A DNA stretch of 64,000 bases from assembly GCA_958439205.1 (NCBI GenBank), contig OY288189.1:2123001-2187000 (forward strand). Direction: 5' to 3'. The notes under the pieces are model-generated. The model ran no database searches. It was not told where the DNA came from and worked only from the letters and a program-made list of their open reading frames with translations. A program made the translations under genes and the position numbers. Positions 52,385 to 61,672 of this stretch are shown one piece after another. This DNA is from an uncultured Allorhizobium sp. (GTDB lineage: Bacteria; Pseudomonadota; Alphaproteobacteria; Rhizobiales; Rhizobiaceae). How positions within the stretch are numbered: the first letter of the stretch is position 1; each line of letters begins with the position of its first letter.

Positions 52385-54304
52385 GTGGTGCAAAATCTCA
52401 AGATCAAACTTCTCCTGCCGCTCCTTTTCGGCCTGATGGTGATTGTGTCGCTCGGCCAGGGCGCGATCGCCGTCCGCTCGGTTTCTGATATGGACGGCCA
52501 GATGGAAGCGCTCGGCGGACGCCTCGATCGGTCCATCATGATCGCGGATATCGATTCCGTTCTCGGCGAGGTTCGCCGTCTCAACCTGATGATCCTGACG
52601 GCTGCCACCTCGGCGGAGAAGAAGGCGCTGATCGACACTCTTGCAGGCGCTCGCGAGCGGCTGAACGCGGCGATCACGCAGTTCGATGCGGTGATCGTCC
52701 TCCCGGATGTGCGCCAGCGGTTCGATGCCTTCAAGGCAACCGTCGCCGACTATGGCACGCTGGGTGAGAGCTTCGTCGAGCAGGCGCTGGCCTCGAAGAT
52801 CTACCAGGCCAAGGAAACCATCGCCCAGATGGTGCCGCTTGGCGACGCCGCAGGGAAGAGCCTGCAGGAGATCATCGAGATCAACCGCGCAACCGGTGTC
52901 CAGGTTCGCCAGGAGGCCGATGCCTCGGCCACGCTCGCGATGCGTCTGTCGCTGGCCGCCGTTATCCTTGCGGCATTGATGGCGCTCGGTGCGGCCATTG
53001 TCTCTGTGGTGCGCGTTGCCCGTCCAATCTCCACGATCACCGGTTCGATGCGCACACTGGCTGCCGGTGACACGGAAACGGCGATCCCGTTTGCCGACCG
53101 CCGTGACGAGATCGGCGAGATGGCGGCAGCCGTCTCCGTCTTCCGCGACAATGCGATCGAACGCGCCACTCTGGAGCGCCAGGCTGAGGAAAGCCGCAGC
53201 CTCAGCGAAACCGAGCGCATGCATCGGGAAGAGCAGAAGGCGCGCGAGGCGGCGGAGGTGCAGTTTGCCGTCGAGCGGCTGGCCGGCGGTCTGCAGAAGC
53301 TTTCGGATGGCGACCTCGCGGTCGAGATCGGCGAGCGCTTTGCCGAACATCTCGATCCGCTGCGGGTCAACTTCAACCATTCCGTCGAGCGGCTGCGTGA
53401 CGCCATGCAGGCGGTGGGCGACAATGCCCGGGCGATCGACGCAGGTGCCAGCGAAATGCTGGCGGCGGCGGACGATCTTTCCAAGCGCACCGAACAGCAG
53501 GCAGCGTCCGTCGAGGAAACCGCTGCTGCGCTCGAGCAGGTGACGACGGCGGTCAAGGACAGCGCGGTGCGCGCCGAGGAAGCCGGTGCGCTGGTCGGGC
53601 GGACGCGGGTGGGTGCCGAGCGCTCCGGCGAAGTGGTGCGTCGTGCCGTGGATGCCATGCATGCGATCGAGAAGTCGTCGTCGGAAATCTCCAACATCAT
53701 TGGCGTGATCGATGAGATCGCCTTCCAGACCAATCTTCTGGCACTCAATGCCGGTGTCGAGGCGGCCCGTGCGGGCGAGGCCGGCAAGGGCTTTGCCGTG
53801 GTCGCCCAGGAGGTTCGCGAACTGGCGCAGCGTTCGGCGAGTGCGGCCAAGGAGATCAAGGGGCTGATCAACACGTCCGGCGAGCAGGTGCGCAACGGCG
53901 TGGCGCTTGTCGGCGAGACAGGCAAGGCGCTTGAAGCCATCGTGCGCGAGGTTCAGGAGATCAACCAGAACGTCACGGCGATCGTTACCTCGGCGCGCGA
54001 ACAGTCCACGGGGCTTGCGGAAATCAACATGGCCGTGAACCAGATGGATCAGGGCACGCAGAAGAATGCGGCGATGGTCGAGCAGTCGACGGCTGCAAGC
54101 CATGGTCTGGCGCAGCAGGCAACCGCCTTGATGCAGCTGCTCGGTCAGTTCCGCCTTGGCGAGGAGACGCAGCGCATGGTCGCGCCGCGGATGGCCCAGC
54201 CTGACAGCCGGCCGCAGGCTTCGCCTGCGCGGGCGCTCGGCCGCAAGATCGCCGGTGCCTTCAAGGGCAATGCGGCGGTTGCCTCGGAGTGGTCGGAATT
54301 CTGA
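52385..54304 (+). CDS. Methyl-accepting chemotaxis protein, tandem copy 2
   Basis: This 639-residue chemoreceptor is collinear with the preceding one. It has the same TM1 start ([13 protein letters not shown]), a periplasmic helical sensor that differs in sequence, TM2 near residues 188-210, a HAMP domain, and an almost identical signalling region including the [24 protein letters not shown] tip. It also ends in EWSEF. Divergence is concentrated in the sensor, so the two copies probably detect different ligands while sharing the same signalling output. The start is GTG at 52385 or 52388, behind CAGGA. The gene ends beside a terminator whose T tail carries a short tandem repeat. Confidence 0.91.
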   Translation: MVQNLKIKLLLPLLFGLMVIVSLGQGAIAVRSVSDMDGQMEALGGRLDRSIMIADIDSVLGEVRRLNLMILTAATSAEKKALIDTLAGARERLNAAITQFDAVIVLPDVRQRFDAFKATVADYGTLGESFVEQALASKIYQAKETIAQMVPLGDAAGKSLQEIIEINRATGVQVRQEADASATLAMRLSLAAVILAALMALGAAIVSVVRVARPISTITGSMRTLAAGDTETAIPFADRRDEIGEMAAAVSVFRDNAIERATLERQAEESRSLSETERMHREEQKAREAAEVQFAVERLAGGLQKLSDGDLAVEIGERFAEHLDPLRVNFNHSVERLRDAMQAVGDNARAIDAGASEMLAAADDLSKRTEQQAASVEETAAALEQVTTAVKDSAVRAEEAGALVGRTRVGAERSGEVVRRAVDAMHAIEKSSSEISNIIGVIDEIAFQTNLLALNAGVEAARAGEAGKGFAVVAQEVRELAQRSASAAKEIKGLINTSGEQVRNGVALVGETGKALEAIVREVQEINQNVTAIVTSAREQSTGLAEINMAVNQMDQGTQKNAAMVEQSTAASHGLAQQATALMQLLGQFRLGEETQRMVAPRMAQPDSRPQASPARALGRKIAGAFKGNAAVASEWSEF

Positions 54305-54335
54305 TTGCCGCAGGCGGCAAGCATTTGACATTGAG

Positions 54336-54358
54336 ACGGGGCAGGGATGCCCCGTTTT
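54336..54358 (+). terminator. Rho-independent terminator of the second chemoreceptor
   Basis: A seven-base stem ACGGGGC/GCCCCGT (54336-54342 with 54349-54355) followed by TTTT. The tail runs into a repeat of a seven-base unit. Confidence 0.75.
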
Positions 54359-54380
54359 GCGTTTTGCGTTTTGCGTTTTG
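54353..54380 (+). repeat. Four tandem copies of a seven-base unit (CGTTTTG)
   Basis: Four perfect head-to-tail copies occupy 54353-54380 and begin inside the right arm and T tail of the terminator. They look like slippage-generated expansion of the terminator tail. Confidence 0.9.
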
Positions 54381-54523
54381 CGATCGGCTCTCCATTCACG
54401 GGGCTGATCGGTTCATTTGCCGAATTGGCTTGTCGGCTGGATGGCCGGGCGGCTATGCGGTGCCTTCGGCCATCCGGAGCCGATTTGATCGATCGAGGTC
54501 CCGCAGGCCCGGTCAGGAGCGTC

Positions 54524-54988
54524 ATGCTGAAATATATCGACTGGATATGGGCTGTGCTTGCCGGCGCCTTGCTGGCGGTCATGGTGACCATCAACAGCGG
54601 GCTCGCAGCGCTCACGACGCCGTTTACGGCGTCCTGGGTGGTGCATGGCGTCGGTGGCGTGGCGGCATTCTTCCTGCTGATCGCAAACGGCGCCGTCGCA
54701 AGGCGGGCTGGCCGGATGCCTGCCGATGGGAAGGCACCGCTCTGGTCTTATCTCGGTGGCGCGCCGGGTGCCTTCGCGGTGGCCTTGAGCTCGATTGCCG
54801 TCAATTCCGAGCTGGCGCTGGCCGGCGGGCTGTCCTTGCTTCTCGTCGGGCAGATCCTGTTCGGGCTGTTTTCCGATCAGTTCGGCCTTTTCGGCACGCC
54901 GAAGCGCGTGTTGAACCGCTTCGACTTTCTCGCCACGATCTGCGTGATCGGCGGCAGCGCGCTGCTCATCTTCTCGAAGGGGGCCTGA
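54524..54988 (+). CDS. YdcZ/DUF606-type DMT transporter subunit 1
   Basis: This 154-residue membrane protein has five hydrophobic helices and the DUF606 (YdcZ) pattern: MLKYIDWIWAVLAGALLAVMVTINSGL at the start with an N in helix one, the SWVVHGVGGVAAFFLL helix, and GQILFGLFSDQFGLFG. Such half-size members of the drug/metabolite transporter superfamily often come as adjacent pairs forming heterodimers. The next gene starts two bases after the stop. The substrate is unknown. The ATG at 54524 has CAGGAG upstream. The rest of the upstream gap holds the repeat and terminator. Confidence 0.8.
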   Translation: MLKYIDWIWAVLAGALLAVMVTINSGLAALTTPFTASWVVHGVGGVAAFFLLIANGAVARRAGRMPADGKAPLWSYLGGAPGAFAVALSSIAVNSELALAGGLSLLLVGQILFGLFSDQFGLFGTPKRVLNRFDFLATICVIGGSALLIFSKGA

Positions 54989-54989
54989 G

Positions 54990-55412
54990 ATGCTCGGAGC
55001 CGTCTTCATCGCGCTCATCGGCGGTGCCGCCGTTGGCATGAGCCGCTCGATCAACGGGCGCCTGACCATGGACCGCGGAGCTTTCACGGCGTCGGCCTGG
55101 AACCACTGGATCGGCTTCCTGCTGCTCTCGGTCTATATCCTGCTCTTCCACCGGGTCGGCCTGCCGCTGCTTGCCGACGTGCCGTTTTTCTATCTGGTCG
55201 GCGGCGTCATCGGGGCCTGCTTCGTGGTGATCAGCTCCTATGTCTTTCCCCGGATCGGAGCGGCGCGCTCTGGCCTTCTGATCATCGGCGGCCAGATGAT
55301 CACCGGGCTGCTCATCGACCTTGCCCGCGGCACCGCGCATTTCCATCCCGGCCAGGTGGCGGGCGTGGGGCTGATCCTGACGGGCATCTATCTCACGCGC
55401 TATACGCGGTGA
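54990..55412 (+). CDS. YdcZ/DUF606-type DMT transporter subunit 2
   Basis: This 140-residue membrane protein has four to five helices (VFIALIGGAAVGMSRSINGRL; WIGFLLLSVYILLF; YLVGGVIGACFVVISSYVFPRIGAA). It is the same family as the preceding gene and starts two bases after its stop, so the pair is certainly one operon and probably one transporter complex with antiparallel or parallel half-units. The conserved asparagine in helix one (SINGR) matches the partner's INSG. Confidence 0.8.
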   Translation: MLGAVFIALIGGAAVGMSRSINGRLTMDRGAFTASAWNHWIGFLLLSVYILLFHRVGLPLLADVPFFYLVGGVIGACFVVISSYVFPRIGAARSGLLIIGGQMITGLLIDLARGTAHFHPGQVAGVGLILTGIYLTRYTR

Positions 55413-55529
55413 GTTTAGCGGTGACGGCCGAGGTATCAGGCCCGTTGCATTTTAGCGATCTCCGAAACGATCGGTTTTGATTTGGGGCGTAGCCTGTTTT
55501 GACCGGAACACCCGACGGAGGTGCATCCC

Positions 55530-56546
55530 ATGTCAAACTTCACTTATCGCACAGCCCCGCATGCCAGAGAGGCCGAGATCATCGGCCGCAAGGCGCTGGA
55601 ATTCCTGAGCAAGAACCGGCTCGATCTCACGCCGCGCAATTTCGAGCTGATCTATGAGGTGCTGACGGGCCGGGACAAGGCACTTCGGGAAGCCTTCGTC
55701 GCGCTGCCCAAACCGGTGAGCCAGGCTGCGCTGTCGATGGTTGCGCAGCAGTTTCTGCCAGAGCGCCCCCTGTTTGCGACGCTCAAAAGTGTGAGCGAAG
55801 AGGCGCTTGGTGCGCTGGACAGTTTCCGCAAGGCGCTGGAAGGCGGAACGGTGAGTGTTGCCGAGGCGCATCAAGGTGCGACCGAGCGGCTGGCGGCGCT
55901 TGATGGGCAGATCGGCCATTGCATCGAGGCCTTGCAGGCAGTCTCGCGACTGGTGACGCCGGAGCCGCAGGATATAGCAGGCCAGGAGCATCTGGCGGCT
56001 CAACTCAGCTTCGGCCTCCCGGGTTATGCCGCGCTCGAAGAACGGCTTGCATCGATCTTCGGCGAGGGCGTGCCGGAGGATGGGGTGAGCCTGATGCTGT
56101 GCCGCATCGACGGCCTTGAGCCGATGAACCGCAGCGGGCTCGCCCAGGTCGGTGACTACATGAAGAATACGCTGGCGCGCTTCACGCACCGCCTGATCGA
56201 CAAGAGCGATACGGCCTACTGGACCGGCCCGGACGAACTCAGCCTGCTCGTCGGGGCCAGCAGCGAGACCTATCTTTCGCAACTCGGCGAGAAGATCGCG
56301 CGGGTGGTCACGGATGCCGAAACCATTGCGCGGCGATCGATCAAGTCGATGCCGAAACTCGCCTGCCATTTCGGCTGTGCCCGAACCCACCGCCCGGTGC
56401 TGGCGGCGCAGCTTTATGGTGCCGCACGCCAGTCGCTGCAACGGGCGGAGCTCACGGAGAGCCTCGTGCCGGTCTTTGCGGAAGTCTCGGCCGATGCCGC
56501 GACGCTCCGCCGTTACGAGGCCTTATACGGTCGCCGGATGCGGTGA
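55530..56546 (+). CDS. Degenerate GGDEF-domain protein
   Basis: This 338-residue soluble protein has a helical N-terminal half (residues 1-165) with a NFELIYEVLTGRDKALREAF region. The C-terminal half aligns with a GGDEF fold: LMLCRIDGLEPMNRSGLAQVGDY in place of the nucleotide-binding helix, and YWTGPDELSLLV where GGDEF is expected. The active motif is lost (GPDEL), so cyclase activity is unlikely. It may bind nucleotide or act as a scaffold or effector. The ATG at 55530 has CGGAGG eight bases upstream. It lies between the transporter pair and the third ABC exporter and may be monocistronic. Confidence 0.65.
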   Translation: MSNFTYRTAPHAREAEIIGRKALEFLSKNRLDLTPRNFELIYEVLTGRDKALREAFVALPKPVSQAALSMVAQQFLPERPLFATLKSVSEEALGALDSFRKALEGGTVSVAEAHQGATERLAALDGQIGHCIEALQAVSRLVTPEPQDIAGQEHLAAQLSFGLPGYAALEERLASIFGEGVPEDGVSLMLCRIDGLEPMNRSGLAQVGDYMKNTLARFTHRLIDKSDTAYWTGPDELSLLVGASSETYLSQLGEKIARVVTDAETIARRSIKSMPKLACHFGCARTHRPVLAAQLYGAARQSLQRAELTESLVPVFAEVSADAATLRRYEALYGRRMR

Positions 56547-56652
56547 GCCACAGAGGCGCGGTCGACACGTTTCCCGCATGCTGACCAAAATGTAATCTGG
56601 TCTGCAGCGCAAAAGCTTTGCCGTCCCGGGCAAACCGCCTATATCGCTTTTC

Positions 56653-58524
56653 ATGTTTCAAGCTGTCGCCCGCCTTTTCGAAAACTGGCTCGATCCTTTC
56701 GCCCGGACGGACAATCTGCGTCCGCCGGAAAAGACCTGGGCTTTCGTGTGGTTCTATGTCCGTCAGGCCAAGCTTGCCTTCTTCCTGATGGCAATCTTCG
56801 GTGGGGCGGTCGCCATGCTGGAGGCGGGGCTGTTCTGGTTCGTCGGACGGCTTGTCGACCTTCTCGATACGGTGCCGAAAGAGGCAGGCTGGGACGGATT
56901 GATCGCGGCGCATGGCGGCGAGCTCCTGGCGATGGCGCTGATCATCCTCATCGGGCGCTTCCTGGTGGTGACGGTTGGGGCGCTGGTCGAAGAGCAAGTC
57001 ATCGTCCTCAATTTCTTCAATCTCGTGCGCTGGCAGGCGCATGCGCATGTGGCGCGACAGTCGCTCTCCTTCTTCCAGAACGACTTTGCCGGACGCATCG
57101 TGACCAAGGTCTGGTCGGCGGGGCAATCGACCGGGGATCTGCTGACGTCATTGCTGCAGGTCGTGTGGTTCATGGTGATCTACACTATCTCGACCATGGC
57201 GCTGGTCGCGCAGCTCGACTGGCGGCTGGCGGCGATCATCGGCGCCTGGGTGGCGATCTTCCTGGTGCTTGCCCGGTACTTCGTCCCGAAGATCCGCCAT
57301 CATGCACGGGAGACGGCCGAGGCGTCGTCGATGCTGAATGGCCGGCTTGTCGACAGCTATTCCAACATCCAGACGCTGAAGCTTTTCGCCCGCGAGCGGC
57401 AGAACGATCACTATATCCGTGCCGGTTTCGACCGGTTCCAGGACACGCTGCGCCCGTTCGCGCGGCTGCTGACCGGCGTGCGCGCTTCGCTTGCCATCCT
57501 GTCCGGCTTCATGATCCTGATGGTGGCACTTCTGTCCGTCGACTTGTGGTTTGCCGGTGCAGTGACAGCGGGTGGCGTCGCGTTCACGCTGGGCCTCGTG
57601 CTGCGCCTCAACATGCTGCTGGGTCGGATGATGACGCAGCTCAACGGCATCATGCGCAATATCGGCACCATCCAGAATTCGGCGGAGCTGGTGGCCAAGC
57701 CCATTGGTCTCACTGACAAGCCGGATGCCGCAAAGCTGCAGGTGAAGTCTCCCGAAATCCGCTTCGAGGATGTCAGCTTCCACTATGGCCGCAAGAAGGG
57801 TGCGATTGATCATCTGACGCTGACGATCGAGCCCGGCGAGAAGGTCGGCATTGTCGGGCGCTCTGGCGCGGGCAAGTCGACGCTCGTCAACCTGCTCCTG
57901 CGTTTCTACGATCTGGAGGGCGGTCGTATCGTGATCGACGGGCAGGATATCTCGACCGTCACGCAGGAGAGCCTGCGGTCGCAGATCGGCATGGTCACGC
58001 AGGATACGGCGCTTCTGCACCGCTCGATCCGCGACAACATTCTGTTCGGCCGCGAGGATGCGAGCGAGGATCTGCTATTGAAGGCGGCGGAGCGGGCGGA
58101 AGCGCTCGACTTCATCCGGCGGCTGGAGGATCAGCGTGGCCGCAAGGGCTTCGATGCGCATGTAGGCGAGCGGGGCGTGAAGCTCTCCGGCGGGCAGCGT
58201 CAGCGCATCGCGATTGCCCGGGTGATGCTCAAGGATGCGCCGATCCTGGTGCTGGACGAGGCGACATCCGCGCTCGATAGCGAGGTAGAGGCGGCGATCC
58301 AGTCCAATCTCGACCGGTTGATGCAGGGCAAGACGGTGCTTGCCATCGCACACCGTTTGTCGACCATTGCGGCGCTCGATCGCCTCGTGGTCATGGACAA
58401 GGGCCGTATCATCGAGCAGGGCACCCATCAGGAGCTGGTGGCGCAAGGCGGGCTCTATTCGGAGCTTTGGGCGCGCCAATCCGGCGGTTTCCTCGATACC
58501 CGCACCGAGCTTACCACGGCCTGA
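56653..58524 (+). CDS. ABC exporter half-transporter (permease fused to ATPase), copy 3
   Basis: This 623-residue exporter is of the same subfamily as the genes at 505 and 48094. The membrane domain covers about residues 35-345. The ATPase shows Walker A GRSGAGKS near 399, signature KLSGGQRQR near 509, Walker B ILVLDEATSALD near 529 and AHRLST. It ends RQSGGFLDTRTELTTA. In sequence it is closer to copy 1 (shared YVRQAK/FVRQAK start and SFFQNDFAGRI) than to copy 2. The substrate is unknown. It is separated from petA by a 270-base region and transcribed in the same direction. Confidence 0.9.
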   Translation: MFQAVARLFENWLDPFARTDNLRPPEKTWAFVWFYVRQAKLAFFLMAIFGGAVAMLEAGLFWFVGRLVDLLDTVPKEAGWDGLIAAHGGELLAMALIILIGRFLVVTVGALVEEQVIVLNFFNLVRWQAHAHVARQSLSFFQNDFAGRIVTKVWSAGQSTGDLLTSLLQVVWFMVIYTISTMALVAQLDWRLAAIIGAWVAIFLVLARYFVPKIRHHARETAEASSMLNGRLVDSYSNIQTLKLFARERQNDHYIRAGFDRFQDTLRPFARLLTGVRASLAILSGFMILMVALLSVDLWFAGAVTAGGVAFTLGLVLRLNMLLGRMMTQLNGIMRNIGTIQNSAELVAKPIGLTDKPDAAKLQVKSPEIRFEDVSFHYGRKKGAIDHLTLTIEPGEKVGIVGRSGAGKSTLVNLLLRFYDLEGGRIVIDGQDISTVTQESLRSQIGMVTQDTALLHRSIRDNILFGREDASEDLLLKAAERAEALDFIRRLEDQRGRKGFDAHVGERGVKLSGGQRQRIAIARVMLKDAPILVLDEATSALDSEVEAAIQSNLDRLMQGKTVLAIAHRLSTIAALDRLVVMDKGRIIEQGTHQELVAQGGLYSELWARQSGGFLDTRTELTTA

Positions 58525-58588
58525 CTGTTTCGCCCTCTCGAGCGGAACCCGCAACCATTTGCATCGCTTGATGAACTGTCGCTCACAC

Positions 58589-58602
58589 TTGCGATAAATC
58601 AA
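58589..58602. promoter_or_regulatory. Fnr/FixK-like half-perfect site upstream of petA
   Basis: The 14-base sequence TTGCG-ATAA-ATCAA has a perfect right half-site of the TTGAT-N4-ATCAA consensus and three of five matches on the left. It lies about 195 bases before the petA start in the 58525-58795 gap. Oxygen-responsive control of the bc1 operon would make sense, but the left half is weak. Confidence 0.35.
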
Positions 58603-58795
58603 GCAATTGGGGATGGTATCCATGAAATCCGCGACATCGTGGCTCCTTGCCTGCGGAAGACTGGACAGAATAGATTATCGGGCTTAGAACGCGCCAATCT
58701 GGCGGGGAATCTGTGGCTGCACAGTGGCCGAACTGTGATTCCCGCTGCGGGGGCAAATGCGGTATGTCGCAGGATTGCGAGAGGAAAAAGTGACC

Positions 58796-59374
58796 GTGAG
58801 CGAACACGAGACAACGACAGAACATGCGGCCGAGCCTACGCGCCGCGACTTTCTCTATATGGTGACCGGTATTGCCGGCGCGGTCGGTGCGGCCTCGTTC
58901 GCCTGGCCGTTCATCGACCAGATGCGTCCGGACGCATCGACGCTCGCGCTCGCTTCGATCGAAGTGGACGTATCGGCGCTCGAGCCGGGCATGTCGCTGA
59001 CCGTCAAGTGGCGCGGCAAGCCGGTGTTCATCCGCAACCGCACCGACAAGGAAGTGGAAGAGGCAAACGCCGTTCAGCTGGCCGATCTCAAGGATCCGGT
59101 CGCGCGTAACGCCAATGTCGACGCCACTGCCGATGCGACGGACCTCGCGCGTTCGGCCGGTGAAGGCAAGGAAAACTGGATCGTCATGATCGGCTCATGC
59201 ACCCATCTGGGTTGCGTGCCGCTCGGCCAGTCCGGTGATTTCGGCGGGTGGTTCTGTCCCTGCCACGGCTCGCACTACGATACGGCGGGCCGTATCCGCA
59301 AGGGTCCCGCGCCGACGAACCTGCCGGTGCCGACCTTCGCATTCACATCCGACACTGTCATCACGATCGGCTGA
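58796..59374 (+). CDS. petA: Ubiquinol-cytochrome c reductase Rieske iron-sulfur subunit
   Basis: This 192-residue protein is the Rieske subunit of the bc1 complex. A twin-arginine-type start (TRRDFLYMVTG) leads into one membrane helix. The cluster-binding boxes are CTHLGC and CPCHGSHYD, with both Cys-His pairs present, and the PxP hinge and GPAP loop follow. The subunit passes electrons from ubiquinol to cytochrome c1. The start is GTG at 58796, with GAGAGGA upstream; GTG at 58790 is a close alternative. It is the first gene of petABC, with 14 bases before petB. Confidence 0.94.
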   Translation: MSEHETTTEHAAEPTRRDFLYMVTGIAGAVGAASFAWPFIDQMRPDASTLALASIEVDVSALEPGMSLTVKWRGKPVFIRNRTDKEVEEANAVQLADLKDPVARNANVDATADATDLARSAGEGKENWIVMIGSCTHLGCVPLGQSGDFGGWFCPCHGSHYDTAGRIRKGPAPTNLPVPTFAFTSDTVITIG

Positions 59375-59388
59375 GGGGATAAGACACA

Positions 59389-60657
59389 ATGAGTGGCCAT
59401 TCGAGTTACCAGCCGTCCACCGGCGTCGAGAAGTGGATCGATGCGCGCCTTCCGCTGCCGCGTCTGATGTATGACAGCTTCGTTTCCTATCCGGTTCCCC
59501 GCAACCTGAATTATGCCTACACCTTCGGTGGCATGCTGACCGTCATGCTGCTGGTGCAGATCCTGACGGGTGTCGTGCTCGCCATGCACTATGCCGCTGA
59601 AACGACCGTCGCCTTCAACTCGGTCGAGAAGATCATGCGCGACGTCAACAACGGCTGGCTGCTGCGCTACATGCATGCCAACGGCGCGTCGTTCTTCTTC
59701 ATTGCGGTCTACCTGCACATCGCCCGTGGCCTCTACTACGGTTCTTACAAGGCACCGCGCGAAATCCTCTGGATCCTCGGCGTCGTGATCTTCCTCCTGA
59801 TGATGGCAACCGCCTTCATGGGCTATGTTCTGCCCTGGGGTCAGATGTCCTTCTGGGGTGCGACCGTTATCACCGGCTTCTTCACCGCCTTCCCGTTCAT
59901 CGGTGAGGGCATCCAGCAGTTCCTGCTCGGCGGCTTTGCGGTCGACAATCCGACGCTGAACCGCTTCTTCGCGCTTCACTACCTGCTGCCGTTCATGATC
60001 GCCGGTGTGGTTATCCTGCACGTCTGGGCGCTGCACGTCACCGGTCAGACCAACCCGACCGGCGTCGAAGTGAAGTCCAAGACCGATACCGTTCCCTTCA
60101 CGCCCTATGCGACGCTGAAGGATGCGCTTGGCCTTTCGGTCTTCCTGCTGGTCTTCGCCTATTTCGTCTTCTACATGCCGAACTATCTCGGCCATCCGGA
60201 CAACTACATCCCGGCTGACTCGCTGAAGACCCCGGCCCACATCGTTCCGGAATGGTACTTCCTGCCGTTCTACGCGATGCTGCGCGCGATCACCTTCAAC
60301 GTTGGTCCGATCGACTCCAAGCTCGGTGGCGTTCTGGTGATGTTCGGTGCGATCATCGTGCTGTTCTTCCTGCCCTGGCTGGATACGTCCAAGGTTCGTT
60401 CTGCCGTCTACCGTCCGTGGTACAAGCTGTTCTTCTGGATCTTCGTTGCCAACTCCATCCTGCTGGGCTGGCTCGGCGCGATGCCGGCAGAAGGTATCTA
60501 CGTCGTCCTGTCGCAGGCCGGCACTGCCTACTACTTCGGCTTCTTCCTCGTGATCATGCCGCTGCTCGGCCTGTTCGAGACGCCCCGGCGCATCCCGAAC
60601 TCGATCACCGAAGCGGTTCTCGAAAAGAGCGGCAAGTCCGCTGCTGCCCAAGCCTGA
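59389..60657 (+). CDS. petB: Cytochrome b of the bc1 complex
   Basis: This 422-residue integral membrane protein has eight helices and the cytochrome b hallmarks: [10 protein letters not shown], the HxxxxxxxxxxxxH heme-ligand pairs in helices B and D, the Qo-site PEWYFLPFY (the PEWY motif) and [24 protein letters not shown]. It binds hemes bL and bH and the two quinone sites. It is fused as a single chain, as in other alphaproteobacteria. It lies in the petABC operon, with petC 21 bases after the stop. Confidence 0.96.
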   Translation: MSGHSSYQPSTGVEKWIDARLPLPRLMYDSFVSYPVPRNLNYAYTFGGMLTVMLLVQILTGVVLAMHYAAETTVAFNSVEKIMRDVNNGWLLRYMHANGASFFFIAVYLHIARGLYYGSYKAPREILWILGVVIFLLMMATAFMGYVLPWGQMSFWGATVITGFFTAFPFIGEGIQQFLLGGFAVDNPTLNRFFALHYLLPFMIAGVVILHVWALHVTGQTNPTGVEVKSKTDTVPFTPYATLKDALGLSVFLLVFAYFVFYMPNYLGHPDNYIPADSLKTPAHIVPEWYFLPFYAMLRAITFNVGPIDSKLGGVLVMFGAIIVLFFLPWLDTSKVRSAVYRPWYKLFFWIFVANSILLGWLGAMPAEGIYVVLSQAGTAYYFGFFLVIMPLLGLFETPRRIPNSITEAVLEKSGKSAAAQA

Positions 60658-60678
60658 GCACGTGAGAGGAAGATAACA

Positions 60679-61554
60679 ATGAAAAAGCTTGTCACGAGCA
60701 TCGCGCTGATCGCCGCCTTGGCCGGGTTCTCCGGCCAGGCGATGGCAGCGGAAGGTGGCGATCTGGCCGAGATGACGCATCATGCTGCGCAGACCGGTCA
60801 CTACCCGATCCTGAAGCCCGAGCAGATGGACTGGTCTTTTGCCGGCCCGTTCGGCAAATACGACAAGGGCCAGCTGCAGCGCGGCCTGAAGGTCTACTCT
60901 GAAGTCTGTGCAGCCTGTCACTCGATGAGCCTGGTTGCCTTCCGCACGCTGGAAGACCTGGGCTATTCGGAAGCGCAGGTTAAGGCTTTCGCAGCGAACT
61001 ACGAAGTCACCGACGGCCCGAACGCCGATGGTGAGATGTTCACCCGTGCGGCCGTCGCATCCGACCACTTCCCGGCACCGTTCCCGAACAAGGAAGCGGC
61101 TGCTGCGGCGAACAACGGGGCTGCTCCGCCGGACTTCTCGCTGATCGCCAAGGCGCGCGGCGTTACCCGCGGCTTCCCGACCTTCGTTTTCGACATCTTC
61201 ACCCAGTACCAGCAGGGCGGCCCGGATTATATCCACGCGCTGCTCACCGGTTACCAGGATCCGCCGGAAGGCGTTGAAGTTGCCGAAGGCACCTACTTCA
61301 ACCCGTACTTCATCGCCGGTCAGTCGCTTGCCATGGCACAGCCGATCTCCGACGGTCAGGTCACCTATGACGACGGTTCGCCGGAAACGCTCGAGCAGTA
61401 TTCGCGCGACGTTTCCGCCTTCCTGATGTGGGCTGCAGAGCCGCATCTCGAAGACCGCAAGCGCATGGGCTTCATGGTCATGGTGTTCCTCGCGATCTTC
61501 ACCGCGCTGATCTACCTGACGAAGAAGTCGGTCTACGCGAACAAGGAACACTGA
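60679..61554 (+). CDS. petC: Cytochrome c1 of the bc1 complex
   Basis: This 291-residue protein has a signal peptide ([23 protein letters not shown]), the heme-binding CAACH motif near residue 79 ([10 protein letters not shown]), a GARGVTR-like segment read here as [14 protein letters not shown], the axial methionine region near AMAQPISDG, and a C-terminal membrane anchor ([16 protein letters not shown]) before a basic end. It is the last gene of the petABC operon. A strong terminator follows 20 bases after the stop. Confidence 0.94.
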   Translation: MKKLVTSIALIAALAGFSGQAMAAEGGDLAEMTHHAAQTGHYPILKPEQMDWSFAGPFGKYDKGQLQRGLKVYSEVCAACHSMSLVAFRTLEDLGYSEAQVKAFAANYEVTDGPNADGEMFTRAAVASDHFPAPFPNKEAAAAANNGAAPPDFSLIAKARGVTRGFPTFVFDIFTQYQQGGPDYIHALLTGYQDPPEGVEVAEGTYFNPYFIAGQSLAMAQPISDGQVTYDDGSPETLEQYSRDVSAFLMWAAEPHLEDRKRMGFMVMVFLAIFTALIYLTKKSVYANKEH

Positions 61555-61576
61555 TCCGAAGGGATCACGTTCATGG

Positions 61577-61605
61577 AAAAAGGCGGTCTTCGGGCCGCCT
61601 TTTTT
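61577..61605 (+). terminator. Rho-independent terminator of the petABC operon
   Basis: A stem of about twelve bases (AAAAAGGCGGTC with GGCCGCCTTTTT, one G-U pair) ends in a T run. Symmetry would also allow minus-strand use. Confidence 0.88.
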
Positions 61606-61672
61606 ATTGGGAGCCCACACCATTCTTGGTAAGGTCCCGCGCAAGACCTCCCCGACACAATCCGGATGCCCC

